Below, in pieces: positions 1 through 8,170 of a DNA stretch of 64,000 nucleotides (position 1 is the stretch's first letter; every line of letters begins with the position of its first letter). Source of the stretch: Hydrogenovibrio kuenenii DSM 12350 (lineage in GTDB: Bacteria; Pseudomonadota; Gammaproteobacteria; Thiomicrospirales; Thiomicrospiraceae). Made by a program: the position numbers and the translations under genes. Location of the stretch: NCBI RefSeq assembly GCF_000526715.1, contig NZ_JAGP01000001.1, positions 1,240,001-1,304,000 of the forward strand, given 5' to 3'. Under the pieces are notes generated by a model. That model was not told the origin of the DNA, searched no databases, and saw only the letters and a list, made by a program, of their open reading frames with translations.

Positions 1-1
1 A

Positions 2-415
2 AACATAAATAACTCTTTGCCTGATAATGATAGGTATTTGTGGTTAACTGTGGCAAGAATGATTCTTAGGTATGAAAAAATTAAAGCCCAAATTACAGAC
101 AAGTACGACAAAATCATCATTCAAGAACATGAAGAATATTGCAGATTTCGGCTATACAATATTTTTAATCAACACCAAAACTTGCCAAGTCATTACTTCG
201 AAAGAGGCAACGAATCAGGTGAAAACTTGGAACCTCACTCTATACTCGTAATTTTTGATTTCATGAAATGGAAAGAAGGCATCGAAGATCCAATTAGCTC
301 TGTCAACGCTTTGGAACTGTTTAATCAACGAGCTATACCTCTAGACCAATTCGATGCTGAACGCTATGTGGAAAAACTAATAAATAAGGCTCAAAATCAA
401 AAAGTTACTGAATAG
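2..415 (+). CDS. Hypothetical protein, 5' end outside the window
   Basis: The reading frame is open to the left edge of the window. A TTG at position 17 would give 132 residues, but there is no ribosome binding site before it and no upstream in-frame stop, so the gene most likely starts outside. The visible part is a charged, soluble-looking, mostly helical protein with no signal peptide or membrane segment and no motif I recognise. It is convergent with the next gene and their 3' ends overlap by 11 bases. Function unknown. Confidence 0.55.
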   Translation, partial: NINNSLPDNDRYLWLTVARMILRYEKIKAQITDKYDKIIIQEHEEYCRFRLYNIFNQHQNLPSHYFERGNESGENLEPHSILVIFDFMKWKEGIEDPISSVNALELFNQRAIPLDQFDAERYVEKLINKAQNQKVTE

Positions 416-893
416 TCATCAAGAAATCTTCTAAAGACAATTTGCTTGGAAAGGTCTTCGTCTCAACAATCTTTAGGTTCTCTAGCTTGTAGACAGAAAC
501 GGTATCTTCTTTTTCCGGCCAGTTTTGAGTATTCACTTCATCGTCAGATAAGGCAATTGGGAAATCATATTTACGCATTTTTGGAAGTGCGAAGATTTTG
601 GTAATCAAGCTTGGCATACCTGAAATATCCGCAACATAAAGCCAATGACGTTCTTCCAGGTTTTTGACACCCAATTCATTTAGTGCATCTCTAACCCACT
701 CATTACCCGCTTTGTGGTGCGAGAAAATCAACCATTTTACTGACGCATCCAAAGGATTAGGCTTGCCCCACTGATCTTTAAAGGCATAAGGCGTGAGTTG
801 CATCTTGTCAGATTGCCCTGCATGAGCCAGATTTAAAAAACCAACACTAAGAACGAGAAAAAGAAAGAATTTGAAAATCGGACGTTGAAACAT
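405..893 (-). CDS. Exported protein of unknown function, possibly thioredoxin-fold
   Basis: The start is the ATG at 893, seven bases after an AGGAG; an upstream in-frame start at 923 has no such site and would bury the signal peptide. Residues 1 to about 25 form a signal peptide with a hydrophobic core and an AHA cleavage site, so the protein is probably periplasmic. The mature part of about 137 residues has a KWLIFSHHKAGNEWV segment and a C-terminal LSLEDFL helix that recall thioredoxin-like folds, but there is no CXXC. It lies just downstream of the peroxiredoxin gene on the same strand (gap 73 bases), so co-transcription is possible. Function is inference only. Confidence 0.6.
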   Translation of the reverse strand: MFQRPIFKFFLFLVLSVGFLNLAHAGQSDKMQLTPYAFKDQWGKPNPLDASVKWLIFSHHKAGNEWVRDALNELGVKNLEERHWLYVADISGMPSLITKIFALPKMRKYDFPIALSDDEVNTQNWPEKEDTVSVYKLENLKIVETKTFPSKLSLEDFLMTIQ

Positions 894-966
894 AATAGAT
901 CTCCTAAAAGAAAAAGCCGCCATGTATTATGCATGACGGCCACGCTTTAAAGCATTGATGAAGTGG

Positions 967-1617
967 TTAGATTGATTTCTTACAGAAGTAGAAATCAACA
1001 CACTCATATTCACCCGATGCCATTCTGGCTTTGGCTTCTTCAGCAGTCGCCGCTGGTGGAACAATGACCTTATCACCTGGCTGCCAACCTTCAGGAGTCG
1101 CCACACCATGCTCATCGGAAGTTTGCATGGCTTTGACAAGACGCACAAACTCATCCATAGAGCGACCATTGCTCATTGGGTAATACATCATTGCGCGCAA
1201 CACACCTTTATCATCAATAATGAATGTTGCACGAACTGCTGAGGTATCGGCTGCACCTGGGTGAATCATGCCGTAAGTTGTCGCAACCTTCATATCTAGG
1301 TCGGCAATGATCGGGAACTCAATTTCCACACCGAATTTTTCTTTGATGTTCAATTCCCATGCGATGTGAGAGTGATGAGAGTCGATCGAAAGACCCAAAA
1401 GTTCACAGTTCAAAGCATCGAACTGAGGCTTGCGTGCTTGGAACGCCATGAATTCAGTTGTACAAACCGGTGTAAAGTCTGCTGGGTGAGAGAAAAGGAT
1501 TAACCACTTGCCTTTGTAGTCTTCAAGAGATTTACGGCCATGAGTGGTCACCGCATCAAATGCAGGTGCTTTTTCATTCAAACGAGGTAGAGCGATAACT
1601 TGAGATTGGTTTTCCAT
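967..1617 (-). CDS. Peroxiredoxin, Prx6 (1-Cys type) family
   Basis: Thiol peroxidase that reduces hydrogen peroxide and organic peroxides in the cytoplasm. The peroxidatic cysteine is Cys52 in DFTPVCTTE, and the family's downstream arginine lies in SAVRATFIIDD. The 216-residue length and long C-terminal arm (GWQPGDKVIVPP) fit the Prx6 subgroup rather than typical AhpC. Two further cysteines at 206 and 212, near the C-terminus, could act as resolving residues, as in several prokaryotic Prx6 enzymes. An AGGAG lies 8 bases before the ATG. A perfect inverted repeat lies upstream at 1674-1698. Sure of the family, less so of the reductant. Confidence 0.93.
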   Translation of the reverse strand: MENQSQVIALPRLNEKAPAFDAVTTHGRKSLEDYKGKWLILFSHPADFTPVCTTEFMAFQARKPQFDALNCELLGLSIDSHHSHIAWELNIKEKFGVEIEFPIIADLDMKVATTYGMIHPGAADTSAVRATFIIDDKGVLRAMMYYPMSNGRSMDEFVRLVKAMQTSDEHGVATPEGWQPGDKVIVPPAATAEEAKARMASGEYECVDFYFCKKSI

Positions 1618-1673
1618 TTTGTAGACTCCTGTTTTTAAGTCGTATTAATCACCACTAATAAAAGTTATTTATC

Positions 1674-1698
1674 CATGCATTCGTTTTGTTAATGCATG
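1674..1698. promoter_or_regulatory. Perfect 8-9-8 inverted repeat upstream of peroxiredoxin
   Basis: CATGCATT, a 9-base spacer, then AATGCATG: both arms match perfectly. It sits 57-81 bases upstream of the peroxiredoxin start, where an operator would be expected. It is not a terminator, because no T-run follows on either strand. The regulator is unknown, and the sequence does not look like a canonical OxyR site. Confidence 0.5.
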
Positions 1699-1812
1699 AA
1701 TGTACTATAGCGACCTAAAAACAAGGAATCCAATTGTATGTTTTTGAGATTTTAATAGTTAAAAACTATCAACAATTCTTTTATATTAAAAAACCAGTAT
1801 TACTTAAGTTCA

Positions 1813-3189
1813 TTAACCCAACTCAATAAAAGAGGTTTCCTGCGGCACAAACTCCCCGATAGGGTTTGCCCATAAATCGTATTCGTCTGCTGCGAACACC
1901 TCTACCTCAACAAACTCGCCAGGGTTTAAGTGATGCCCTTCAGGAATAAAGACCAATCCGTCGATTTCTGGGGCATCGGCTCTTGAGCGAGCAATAGCGC
2001 CCTCTTCATCAACCTCATCCACCAACACTTGAATACGCTTGCCGATTTTGGCCTGCATTTTCTCCGCACTGATTTGCTGTTGTAGCTGCATAAAGCGATC
2101 AAAACGATCTTGTTTGATATCGTCCGGCACTTGTTCGGCAATATCGTTTGCCACAGCACCTTCAACTGGCGAATACTGGAAACAACCAACACGATCCAAC
2201 CTGGCTTCGGCAATGAAATCCAACAGGGTTTGAAACTCTTCTTCTGTTTCCCCCGGGAAACCGACAATAAAGGTTGAGCGAATGGTTAAATCCGGCACTT
2301 GTTCACGCCATTTTTGAATACGCTCCAAAGTCTTTTCAACATTACCCGGGCGTTTCATGGCTTTTAGCACACGAGGATGCGCATGCTGTAACGGCATATC
2401 CAAATACGGCAGAATCTTGCCTTCTGCCATCAATGGAATCACATCATCGACATTCGGGTAAGGATAAACATAATGCAATCTCACCCAGAAATTATCGACA
2501 CCACCCAGTTCGCCTAACGCTTCAGATAAACCGACCATAGAGGTTTTGGTTGGGCGACCATCGGCAAATTCGGTTTTGTATTTAACATCTACACCATAAG
2601 CAGCAGTGTCTTGCGACACAACCAACAACTCTTTTACACCAGCTTCTTTCAAACGCTTAGCTTCGGCAATAACATCAGCTACCGGGCGGCTCACCAAATC
2701 ACCACGCATGGACGGGATAATGCAGAAAGTACAGCGGTGGTTACAGCCTTCGGAGATTTTGAGATAAGCATAATGCTTGGGCGTCAGCTTAATGCCTTGC
2801 GGTGGTACTAAATCAACATAGGGATTATGTTGTGGTGGTGGCACAGCTTTATGCACAGCCATCAATACTTCTTCATAAGCCGCAGGGCCAGATACCGCCA
2901 ACACTTTTGGGTGATTTTTTTTGATTTGGTTGTCGTCTTTTCCGCCCAAACAACCAGTAACGATCACTTTGCCGTTTTCTTCCAGTGCTTCACCAATAGT
3001 ATCCAAAGACTCTTGAACAGCACTATCGATAAAACCACAGGTATTGACGATAACGGTATCCGCTTCTTCATAGCTATTGGTTAGGTGATACCCTTCCGCT
3101 TTCAATTGCGTCAAGATGCGCTCTGAATCAACTGTTGCCTTTGGGCAGCCTAAACTCACGATACCGACTGTAGGTTGTGATTGCGACAT
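1813..3189 (-). CDS. rimO: Ribosomal protein S12 methylthiotransferase RimO
   Basis: Radical-SAM methylthiotransferase that adds a methylthio group to the conserved aspartate of ribosomal protein S12. The order is the UPF0004 domain, with iron-sulfur cysteines in VSLGCPK (Cys15), VNTCGF and VTGCLG; then the radical-SAM core with the CNHRCTFC motif (about residues 147-154) followed by [13 protein letters not shown]; and a C-terminal TRAM-like domain. The [14 protein letters not shown] start and SMRGDLVSR segment separate RimO from the tRNA enzyme MiaB. Length 458 fits the family. An AGAAGAGAG precedes the ATG. It is followed by the convergent or independent peroxiredoxin region. Confidence 0.97.
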   Translation of the reverse strand: MSQSQPTVGIVSLGCPKATVDSERILTQLKAEGYHLTNSYEEADTVIVNTCGFIDSAVQESLDTIGEALEENGKVIVTGCLGGKDDNQIKKNHPKVLAVSGPAAYEEVLMAVHKAVPPPQHNPYVDLVPPQGIKLTPKHYAYLKISEGCNHRCTFCIIPSMRGDLVSRPVADVIAEAKRLKEAGVKELLVVSQDTAAYGVDVKYKTEFADGRPTKTSMVGLSEALGELGGVDNFWVRLHYVYPYPNVDDVIPLMAEGKILPYLDMPLQHAHPRVLKAMKRPGNVEKTLERIQKWREQVPDLTIRSTFIVGFPGETEEEFQTLLDFIAEARLDRVGCFQYSPVEGAVANDIAEQVPDDIKQDRFDRFMQLQQQISAEKMQAKIGKRIQVLVDEVDEEGAIARSRADAPEIDGLVFIPEGHHLNPGEFVEVEVFAADEYDLWANPIGEFVPQETSFIELG

Positions 3190-3421
3190 AAAACTCTCTT
3201 CTAATTCTGCAAAACGCTCCTTTCATAAGAAGCGTATTAAATAAATAACTCCGCATATTTTACTCGATTTGGCACCAGAATATGCTCGATTGATAATAAG
3301 TGATTTCAATTGTTTTTCAATAAAAATACCTTTTGCTCACCAGCAATTAACCCTACAATTTATAATTAATTTTTTTAAACTTAAAAATTGAGCATTGTGA
3401 GATTTCATATACAAACAACTC

Positions 3422-3460
3422 TTGCATGCCATTCATTTTCAAAATACAATGATTCTCATT
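3422..3460 (+). promoter_or_regulatory. Promoter with overlapping Fur box for exbB-exbD-tonB
   Basis: A -35 TTGCAT at 3422-3427 and a -10 TACAAT at 3445-3450 are separated by exactly 17 bases. The palindromic AATGATTCTCATT at 3448-3460 overlaps the -10 and matches the Fur-box core (hexamer-1-hexamer form). Iron-loaded Fur would block this promoter, so the downstream TonB system should be induced when iron is scarce. The match is seen in the sequence; the regulation is inferred from the established Fur model. Confidence 0.8.
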
Positions 3461-3484
3461 TATAAATAAGCGAAACTCTCTTTA

Positions 3485-3943
3485 ATGGACATTTTAAAAA
3501 ATTACCTAGATATTAGCGTCTTCTCGATACTTGGACTGATGCTGTTTATTGCGACTTGGTTCGTTATCGAACGATTACTGTTTTTCAAACAGGTCAAAGT
3601 TACCGATTACTCTCACTTTGATTTACTGACAATCGACCTAACCAAAAACCTAACCTATATCTCCACTGTTGGTGCCAATGCTCCTTATGTTGGACTACTT
3701 GGTACAGTATTGGGTATTTTGATTACTTTCTTTGATTTGGGTACAACAAAAACCATTGATACTGGGCAGATCATGGTCGGCTTAGCACTTGCATTGAAGG
3801 CCACTGCTGGCGGTATTGCATTAGCTATTCCAAGTATTGTCGCCTATAACGCCTTAATGAGAAAGGTTGAAGTGCAACAGGCCAAATTCAGAGCACATCA
3901 AGACTTACATCAAAATTCTATCTCTGGAAAAAACGATCAATGA
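3485..3943 (+). CDS. exbB: ExbB/TolQ-type proton channel subunit
   Basis: Inner-membrane subunit of the TonB energising complex, which uses the proton gradient to drive outer-membrane transport. Three hydrophobic segments are visible at about residues 11-32, 62-84 and 96-120. The last carries ATAGGIALAIPSIVAYN, the family signature of polar threonine and glycine residues that line the channel. At 152 residues it is a short ExbB, much shorter than the E. coli protein. It starts the exbB-exbD-tonB operon directly after a Fur-box promoter and overlaps exbD by 4 bases. Confidence 0.92.
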   Translation: MDILKNYLDISVFSILGLMLFIATWFVIERLLFFKQVKVTDYSHFDLLTIDLTKNLTYISTVGANAPYVGLLGTVLGILITFFDLGTTKTIDTGQIMVGLALALKATAGGIALAIPSIVAYNALMRKVEVQQAKFRAHQDLHQNSISGKNDQ

Positions 3944-4335
3944 AGAAATTTGATTCCATCAATGTCATTCCGCTGATAGATGTCATGTTGGTATTACTGG
4001 CAATCGTACTCACGACCGCCAGTTTTATCGTGCACGATGCATTAAAGCTTGACCTACCCGATACGCAAAGCACATCAAGCTACCAACCAACAAACGACCC
4101 TACAAAGCATTTGGCGATTGATGCTAAAGGCACATTATTCCTTGAAGACAAGCCAATCAGCTATGCAAACTTTAAAGCTCTAGCTGCCAAAATTGACCCT
4201 AAGACAGATATCGTGATCAAAGTGGATCGCCATACCGTTTTTGGAAAAGTCGTCGCCTTAGTGGATATTTTGAAAGCCAACAAGCTAAATAAATTAACAT
4301 TTTTAACTGATAAGGCTACAACGCCTGAATCATGA
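3940..4335 (+). CDS. exbD: ExbD/TolR-type biopolymer transport protein
   Basis: Partner of ExbB in the TonB motor. A short cytoplasmic tail is followed by one membrane helix (about residues 9-29) holding the essential aspartate in NVIPLIDVMLVLL (Asp14), then a periplasmic domain of about 100 residues. Length 131 is normal. The start codon overlaps the exbB stop (ATGA) and the stop overlaps the tonB start in the same way, so the three genes are translationally coupled. Confidence 0.94.
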   Translation: MKKFDSINVIPLIDVMLVLLAIVLTTASFIVHDALKLDLPDTQSTSSYQPTNDPTKHLAIDAKGTLFLEDKPISYANFKALAAKIDPKTDIVIKVDRHTVFGKVVALVDILKANKLNKLTFLTDKATTPES

Positions 4336-5171
4336 CAGCTTACTTCGCGCCAATGAACAGCAGTAATACATCTTTTGTATTCTCTCGCAGCCAAAAAGCT
4401 TTTTTGCTGACATTGGTACTGTACTTGTGCCTTGCTGGCGTTGGCTACCTGTCTCTTAATCATTTTCACAACAACAAACAAACGACAAATAACCTAAAGC
4501 AAGTTGCTATTAGTGCAAGTATGTTTTCAGTACCTACGCCAAAAAAAATAGAACCCAAAGTTAAGCCAAAAGCTGAACCCGTAAAACCACCTGTAAAAAA
4601 ACCTCACCTCAAAAAAGTGGTTAAGCCAATCAAGAAACCGGTCAAAAAACCAATTAAGAAAATCGTTGAAAAACCTAAGCCAATTAAAAAGGTGGTGACG
4701 CCAACGCCGGTTAAACCCGTTAAGCAAGAAAAAGTCGTTAAACCTGAAATACAAAAAACTGAAGTAAAACCCGTAACAGAACCGGTAGCAAAAGCACCAG
4801 TTACTGAACCCAAAACAAAGCCAACCGCCAAGCCACACGTTGCTACCATATCTCAAGCAGCGCAGGCTCGTGCAGAAGCATCCTATACATCAGAGCTACA
4901 AGATGCTTTAACGCAATATGCACAAAACACTTACCCATTTATGGCCAAACGTAGAAACTGGGAAGGAAAAGTGCAAATAAGTTTCACCATACATCGAAAC
5001 GGTGACATAACCAATGTAAGAGTTACCGAACCTGATATGCGTAATATTTTCAATGAAGCTGCTATGAGCATTTTCACAGAAGAGATGCAAATGCATTTCA
5101 AACCCTTTCCTAAAGAAATCACTCGTGACACTTGGGAACTAAGCGTCCCTATCAGCTACTTCCTTCGTTAA
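4332..5171 (+). CDS. tonB: TonB energy-transducing protein
   Basis: Transfers energy from ExbB/ExbD to outer-membrane receptors. It has one N-terminal membrane anchor at about residues 22-43, then a long periplasmic spacer (about residues 68-165) made almost entirely of Pro, Lys and Val repeats such as KPVKKPIKK, and a C-terminal TonB domain (about residues 185-279) ending in ELSVPISYFLR. The Lys-Pro spacer and length of 279 residues fit the family well. Third gene of the Fur-controlled operon. Strong reading frames on the opposite strand here are artefacts of the repetitive spacer. Confidence 0.95.
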   Translation: MTAYFAPMNSSNTSFVFSRSQKAFLLTLVLYLCLAGVGYLSLNHFHNNKQTTNNLKQVAISASMFSVPTPKKIEPKVKPKAEPVKPPVKKPHLKKVVKPIKKPVKKPIKKIVEKPKPIKKVVTPTPVKPVKQEKVVKPEIQKTEVKPVTEPVAKAPVTEPKTKPTAKPHVATISQAAQARAEASYTSELQDALTQYAQNTYPFMAKRRNWEGKVQISFTIHRNGDITNVRVTEPDMRNIFNEAAMSIFTEEMQMHFKPFPKEITRDTWELSVPISYFLR

Positions 5172-5207
5172 AAGTCTTTTTAAAACAACCTATTCAGTAT
5201 TAAAATT

Positions 5208-6395
5208 ATGAAAATGAAAACAACTCAAAAACAATCTTACCCACAAATGAACAAGATTCTCAATTGCACTAAGATTCGTATTAACAACCACATTCATAGC
5301 CTACGCCTGCTCATAGCAGTTATCTTGGTAATGACGAGTCATTCCGCAAATGCGAATATGCATGCCTCCCCTTTTGAGTTTCACTTTAATGCTACTGGGA
5401 TTTATCAAAACCCTTATGAGAAAGGAATTGATGATGACACCAATATTTCTGCAGACCTCTATGGACGCTACTACGGAAGTGGATATACGTTAAACGCGCA
5501 TATTGAGGCCAATTCAACACCAAGAGAAAAAGGCATGGCATCAGCTATCAGTCAAAGTAATGCCGATGCAAGAACAGCTCTATCTAGTAATAACAAAGGG
5601 CGACTACAAATATCTGAGTTTTTCTTAAGTACTGGCTTAACAAATTCCACTGTCTTTCACATTGGTTTACTGGATTCCACTGCTTTTTTTGATTCCAGCA
5701 ATATTTCTAACAATGAAAACACACAATTTATTGCTTCGGATTTTGTAAACAATCCTGTCATAGATTTTCCCGACTATTCATTGGCCGGCATAATTGAACA
5801 CCGATTTTCCAACACGAATATAACCAAGCTGATGATTTCTTCTACCAATGGCTTGGCTGACAATCCTAGCCGAGATTACAGCAGCCTATTTGAAATAAAT
5901 GATGACAAAAAAGGTATCTTTTCAATCCTGGAGTCTAAGTGGCAATCTGGCCGAGAGTTTTTTGAAGTCGGCGTTTGGTCACACAATGGGGCTCACCAAG
6001 CATTGGATAATGCAACTCAAACCAATTTAAAAAACTATGGTGCCTATTTAACAGCCGGAACAGGATTTGGCGCGCAATCTTTTGAGCTACGTTCAGGCTA
6101 TGCAAACGAGAAAGTTTCAACAGCAACTGGCTTCGCTTCTATAGCTTATGAACTAAGTATGAGACGTTGGGTTTTTGGTACAGCTTACGGTTACACTAAA
6201 ATATCGAAATACATTACTGGTCGTAAGCACTCGGTTCAAGAAGTAGAAGTTTACGGACGCAGAATGATTGGCAGAAAATTCTCAATCACCCCTTCTATTC
6301 AATACTTCAAAAACCCTCTTCACGATACAAATATCGTCCCCAATATTTCAGATGAAATCTGGGCTGCTAACGTTAGATTCAATATTGAATTTTAG
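5208..6395 (+). CDS. Outer-membrane beta-barrel protein, porin-like
   Basis: A signal peptide with hydrophobic core LRLLIAVILVM ends at about residue 50 (HSANA). It follows an unusually long, polar n-region, and since no good ribosome site precedes the first ATG the true start may be one of the later methionines. The mature part alternates polar and hydrophobic residues and ends in NVRFNIEF, the terminal aromatic typical of barrels inserted by BAM. There is no TonB box or plug domain, so it is a porin-like protein rather than a TonB-dependent receptor. Weak resemblance to the OprB carbohydrate-porin family is an impression only. It lies 36 bases after tonB and ends at a strong terminator, so it is probably co-transcribed and iron-regulated. 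Confidence 0.7.
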   Translation: MKMKTTQKQSYPQMNKILNCTKIRINNHIHSLRLLIAVILVMTSHSANANMHASPFEFHFNATGIYQNPYEKGIDDDTNISADLYGRYYGSGYTLNAHIEANSTPREKGMASAISQSNADARTALSSNNKGRLQISEFFLSTGLTNSTVFHIGLLDSTAFFDSSNISNNENTQFIASDFVNNPVIDFPDYSLAGIIEHRFSNTNITKLMISSTNGLADNPSRDYSSLFEINDDKKGIFSILESKWQSGREFFEVGVWSHNGAHQALDNATQTNLKNYGAYLTAGTGFGAQSFELRSGYANEKVSTATGFASIAYELSMRRWVFGTAYGYTKISKYITGRKHSVQEVEVYGRRMIGRKFSITPSIQYFKNPLHDTNIVPNISDEIWAANVRFNIEF

Positions 6396-6403
6396 ACACA
6401 AAA

Positions 6404-6430
6404 AAACCTAACATATTTTGTTAGGTTTTT
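6404..6430. terminator. Intrinsic terminator after the exbB-tonB-porin operon
   Basis: AAACCTAACA and TGTTAGGTTT pair across a short loop. A T-run follows on the plus strand and an A-run precedes the hairpin, so it can act in both directions for the convergent hemJ gene. Confidence 0.85.
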
Positions 6431-6459
6431 ATCTTAATTCTTTGTTTTTAATCTATTTA

Positions 6460-6876
6460 TCAGAAAGGTTTTATCACTACTAAAATCAAAATACCAATGG
6501 TTAAAAACAAAGGAATTTCATTCGCCCATCGGTAATAAACACCAGAGTGATCTAGGTGACCTTGTTGCATCTCTTTAACACGACGACCAGCCCAAAAATG
6601 ATAAACGAGCATCAAAACAACCAACGTTACTTTTGCATGAATCCAACCACCTGTATGCAAGAAATAACCGAACCACAACCAAAGCCCTGTTCCTATCGCT
6701 AGCACCATCATTATGTTCATAAAGCGATATAACTTGTGCCCCATAATCGCTAAACGTGTGACTTGCTCACCAGCTGCCTGCCCCTCAACAAAATGCACAA
6801 AAATACGCGGCAAGTAAAAAATACCCGCCATCCAAGACATGACAAACAAAATATGGAAGGTTTTTAGCCACAGCAT
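6460..6876 (-). CDS. hemJ: HemJ protoporphyrinogen IX oxidase
   Basis: Integral inner-membrane enzyme that oxidises protoporphyrinogen IX to protoporphyrin IX in haem synthesis (UPF0093 family). Four hydrophobic segments span 138 residues. Conserved His in LKTFHILFVMSWMAG (residue 8) and Lys in IHAKVTLVVLM (about residue 83) match the haem-binding and catalytic residues described for the family. An AGGAG lies 7 bases before the ATG. It is convergent with the upstream operon and divergent from slyD. Confidence 0.92.
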   Translation of the reverse strand: MLWLKTFHILFVMSWMAGIFYLPRIFVHFVEGQAAGEQVTRLAIMGHKLYRFMNIMMVLAIGTGLWLWFGYFLHTGGWIHAKVTLVVLMLVYHFWAGRRVKEMQQGHLDHSGVYYRWANEIPLFLTIGILILVVIKPF

Positions 6877-6946
6877 CAGTTTTCTCCTAATTCGTTTTTG
6901 AATTTTGTATGATACCTATTTTAAAAAAGCAAAACAGGAATCTGTC

Positions 6947-7429
6947 ATGAAAATTGAAAAAAACAAAGTCGGCCTTTTCAACTACACCCTTACGGATAAA
7001 GATGGAAATGTAATCGACCAATCGAACGGCCAACCTCTTGCATACTTGCACGGCCATTCAAACTTGATTCCTGGTTTAGAAAATGAATTAGAAGGCAAAA
7101 CAGTTGGTGACAAGTTCACTACAACAATCAAAGCGGCTGAAGCCTATGGTGAGATCGAACCACACTTAATTCAGTCAGAAGTACCAAGATCCATGTTTCA
7201 AGGTGTTGAAAACCTAGAAGTAGGCATGCGTTTTGAAGCCCAATCTGAACAAGGTGTACATTCAGTGGTGATTACTGAAGTATCTGACGAGCACGTTACA
7301 GTTGACGGCAACCACCCACTAGCAGGCCAAGACCTTACTTTTGAAGTTGAGATTACTGGCGTTCGCGATGCGACTGATGAAGAAATGGAACATGGTCATG
7401 CACACGGCGATGGCGGTCATCACCACTAA
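6947..7429 (+). CDS. slyD: FKBP-type peptidyl-prolyl isomerase, SlyD family
   Basis: Prolyl isomerase and chaperone with a metal-binding tail. The start chosen is the ATG at 6947, behind AGGAA; an upstream in-frame start at 6905 has no ribosome site and would lie in the promoter. The FKBP core includes YLHGHSNLIPGLENELEG, with an inserted flap domain at about residues 70-125, and the protein ends in a histidine-rich tail (GHAHGDGGHHH) expected to bind nickel or similar metals. In other bacteria SlyD supplies nickel to hydrogenase maturation; no NiFe hydrogenase is present in this window. Confidence 0.93.
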   Translation: MKIEKNKVGLFNYTLTDKDGNVIDQSNGQPLAYLHGHSNLIPGLENELEGKTVGDKFTTTIKAAEAYGEIEPHLIQSEVPRSMFQGVENLEVGMRFEAQSEQGVHSVVITEVSDEHVTVDGNHPLAGQDLTFEVEITGVRDATDEEMEHGHAHGDGGHHH

Positions 7430-7489
7430 TTTCACTTCTTATATTCACACCCTCAGTTCTCGAGGGTGTGGTGACACTTATACTTTTCT

Positions 7490-8170
7490 ATGAAACTTCT
7501 ACTGATTGAAGACGAGCTTTGGCTGTTAAACAACCTGCAATCTCAGCTGGAACAAGCTGGATTCATCGTTGATACTGCGCCTGATGGCGAACAAGCGGCT
7601 TACTTAATCAATGAGTACAAGTATGATCTCATTGTGCTAGATTTAGGACTACCTAAAAAGCCCGGCTTAGTATTACTTGAAGAAATTCGTGAATCAAAAA
7701 ATGCCACGCCCGTTCTCATCTTAACCGCACGAAATTCCTGGCAAGAACGTGTTGAAGGTTTAAAAAAAGGTGCAGATGATTATCTTGGGAAACCCTTTCA
7801 TTTTGAAGAGCTACTCGCTCGCATTGAAGTTTTACTCAAACGCCCTCGCACCCGAGTAGACGATATTCTCCAAGTGGGCTCCTTTACGTTGGATCTCAAT
7901 ACAAGAGAGTTAACAACGGATAATGCGGTTCATAAACTCACTAAAACCGAATTTGGTTTGGCACGACTAATGATGAGCGAACCCAATAAGGTTTTCGCTA
8001 AAGATACCTTGCTACAACAGGTAACAGATCAGAACTATGATCGAGAAAGTAATGTCATTGAGGTTTATATCAGCAAGTTAAGACAATACTTTGGTAAGTC
8101 ATCAATCGAAACACTCAGAGGTCAGGGTTATCGACTTGTGGCACCCAAATCGAAAGGTGACACAGAATGA
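7490..8170 (+). CDS. OmpR-family response regulator
   Basis: Two-domain DNA-binding regulator. The receiver domain (residues 1-120) has the acidic pair in LLIEDE, the phospho-acceptor aspartate in YDLIVLDLGLP and the lysine in DDYLGKPFHFEEL. A winged-helix OmpR-type domain (about residues 128-222) contains NVIEVYISKLRQYFG and the RGQGYRL wing. Sequence style is closest to PmrA/QseB/PhoP regulators. It overlaps the sensor kinase gene by 4 bases. Because the metal efflux operon follows directly, it probably controls that operon in response to metal. Confidence 0.92.
   Translation: MKLLLIEDELWLLNNLQSQLEQAGFIVDTAPDGEQAAYLINEYKYDLIVLDLGLPKKPGLVLLEEIRESKNATPVLILTARNSWQERVEGLKKGADDYLGKPFHFEELLARIEVLLKRPRTRVDDILQVGSFTLDLNTRELTTDNAVHKLTKTEFGLARLMMSEPNKVFAKDTLLQQVTDQNYDRESNVIEVYISKLRQYFGKSSIETLRGQGYRLVAPKSKGDTE

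Noticed and set aside
4527-4856. Long open frames on the minus strand opposite tonB
   Set aside because: They are produced by the Lys/Pro/Val repeats of the TonB spacer and encode implausible Phe/Leu/Arg-rich peptides.
7447-7470. CACACCCTC/GAGGGTGTG hairpin after slyD as a terminator
   Set aside because: No T-run follows, so I do not call it a terminator; it may only be a weak stem.
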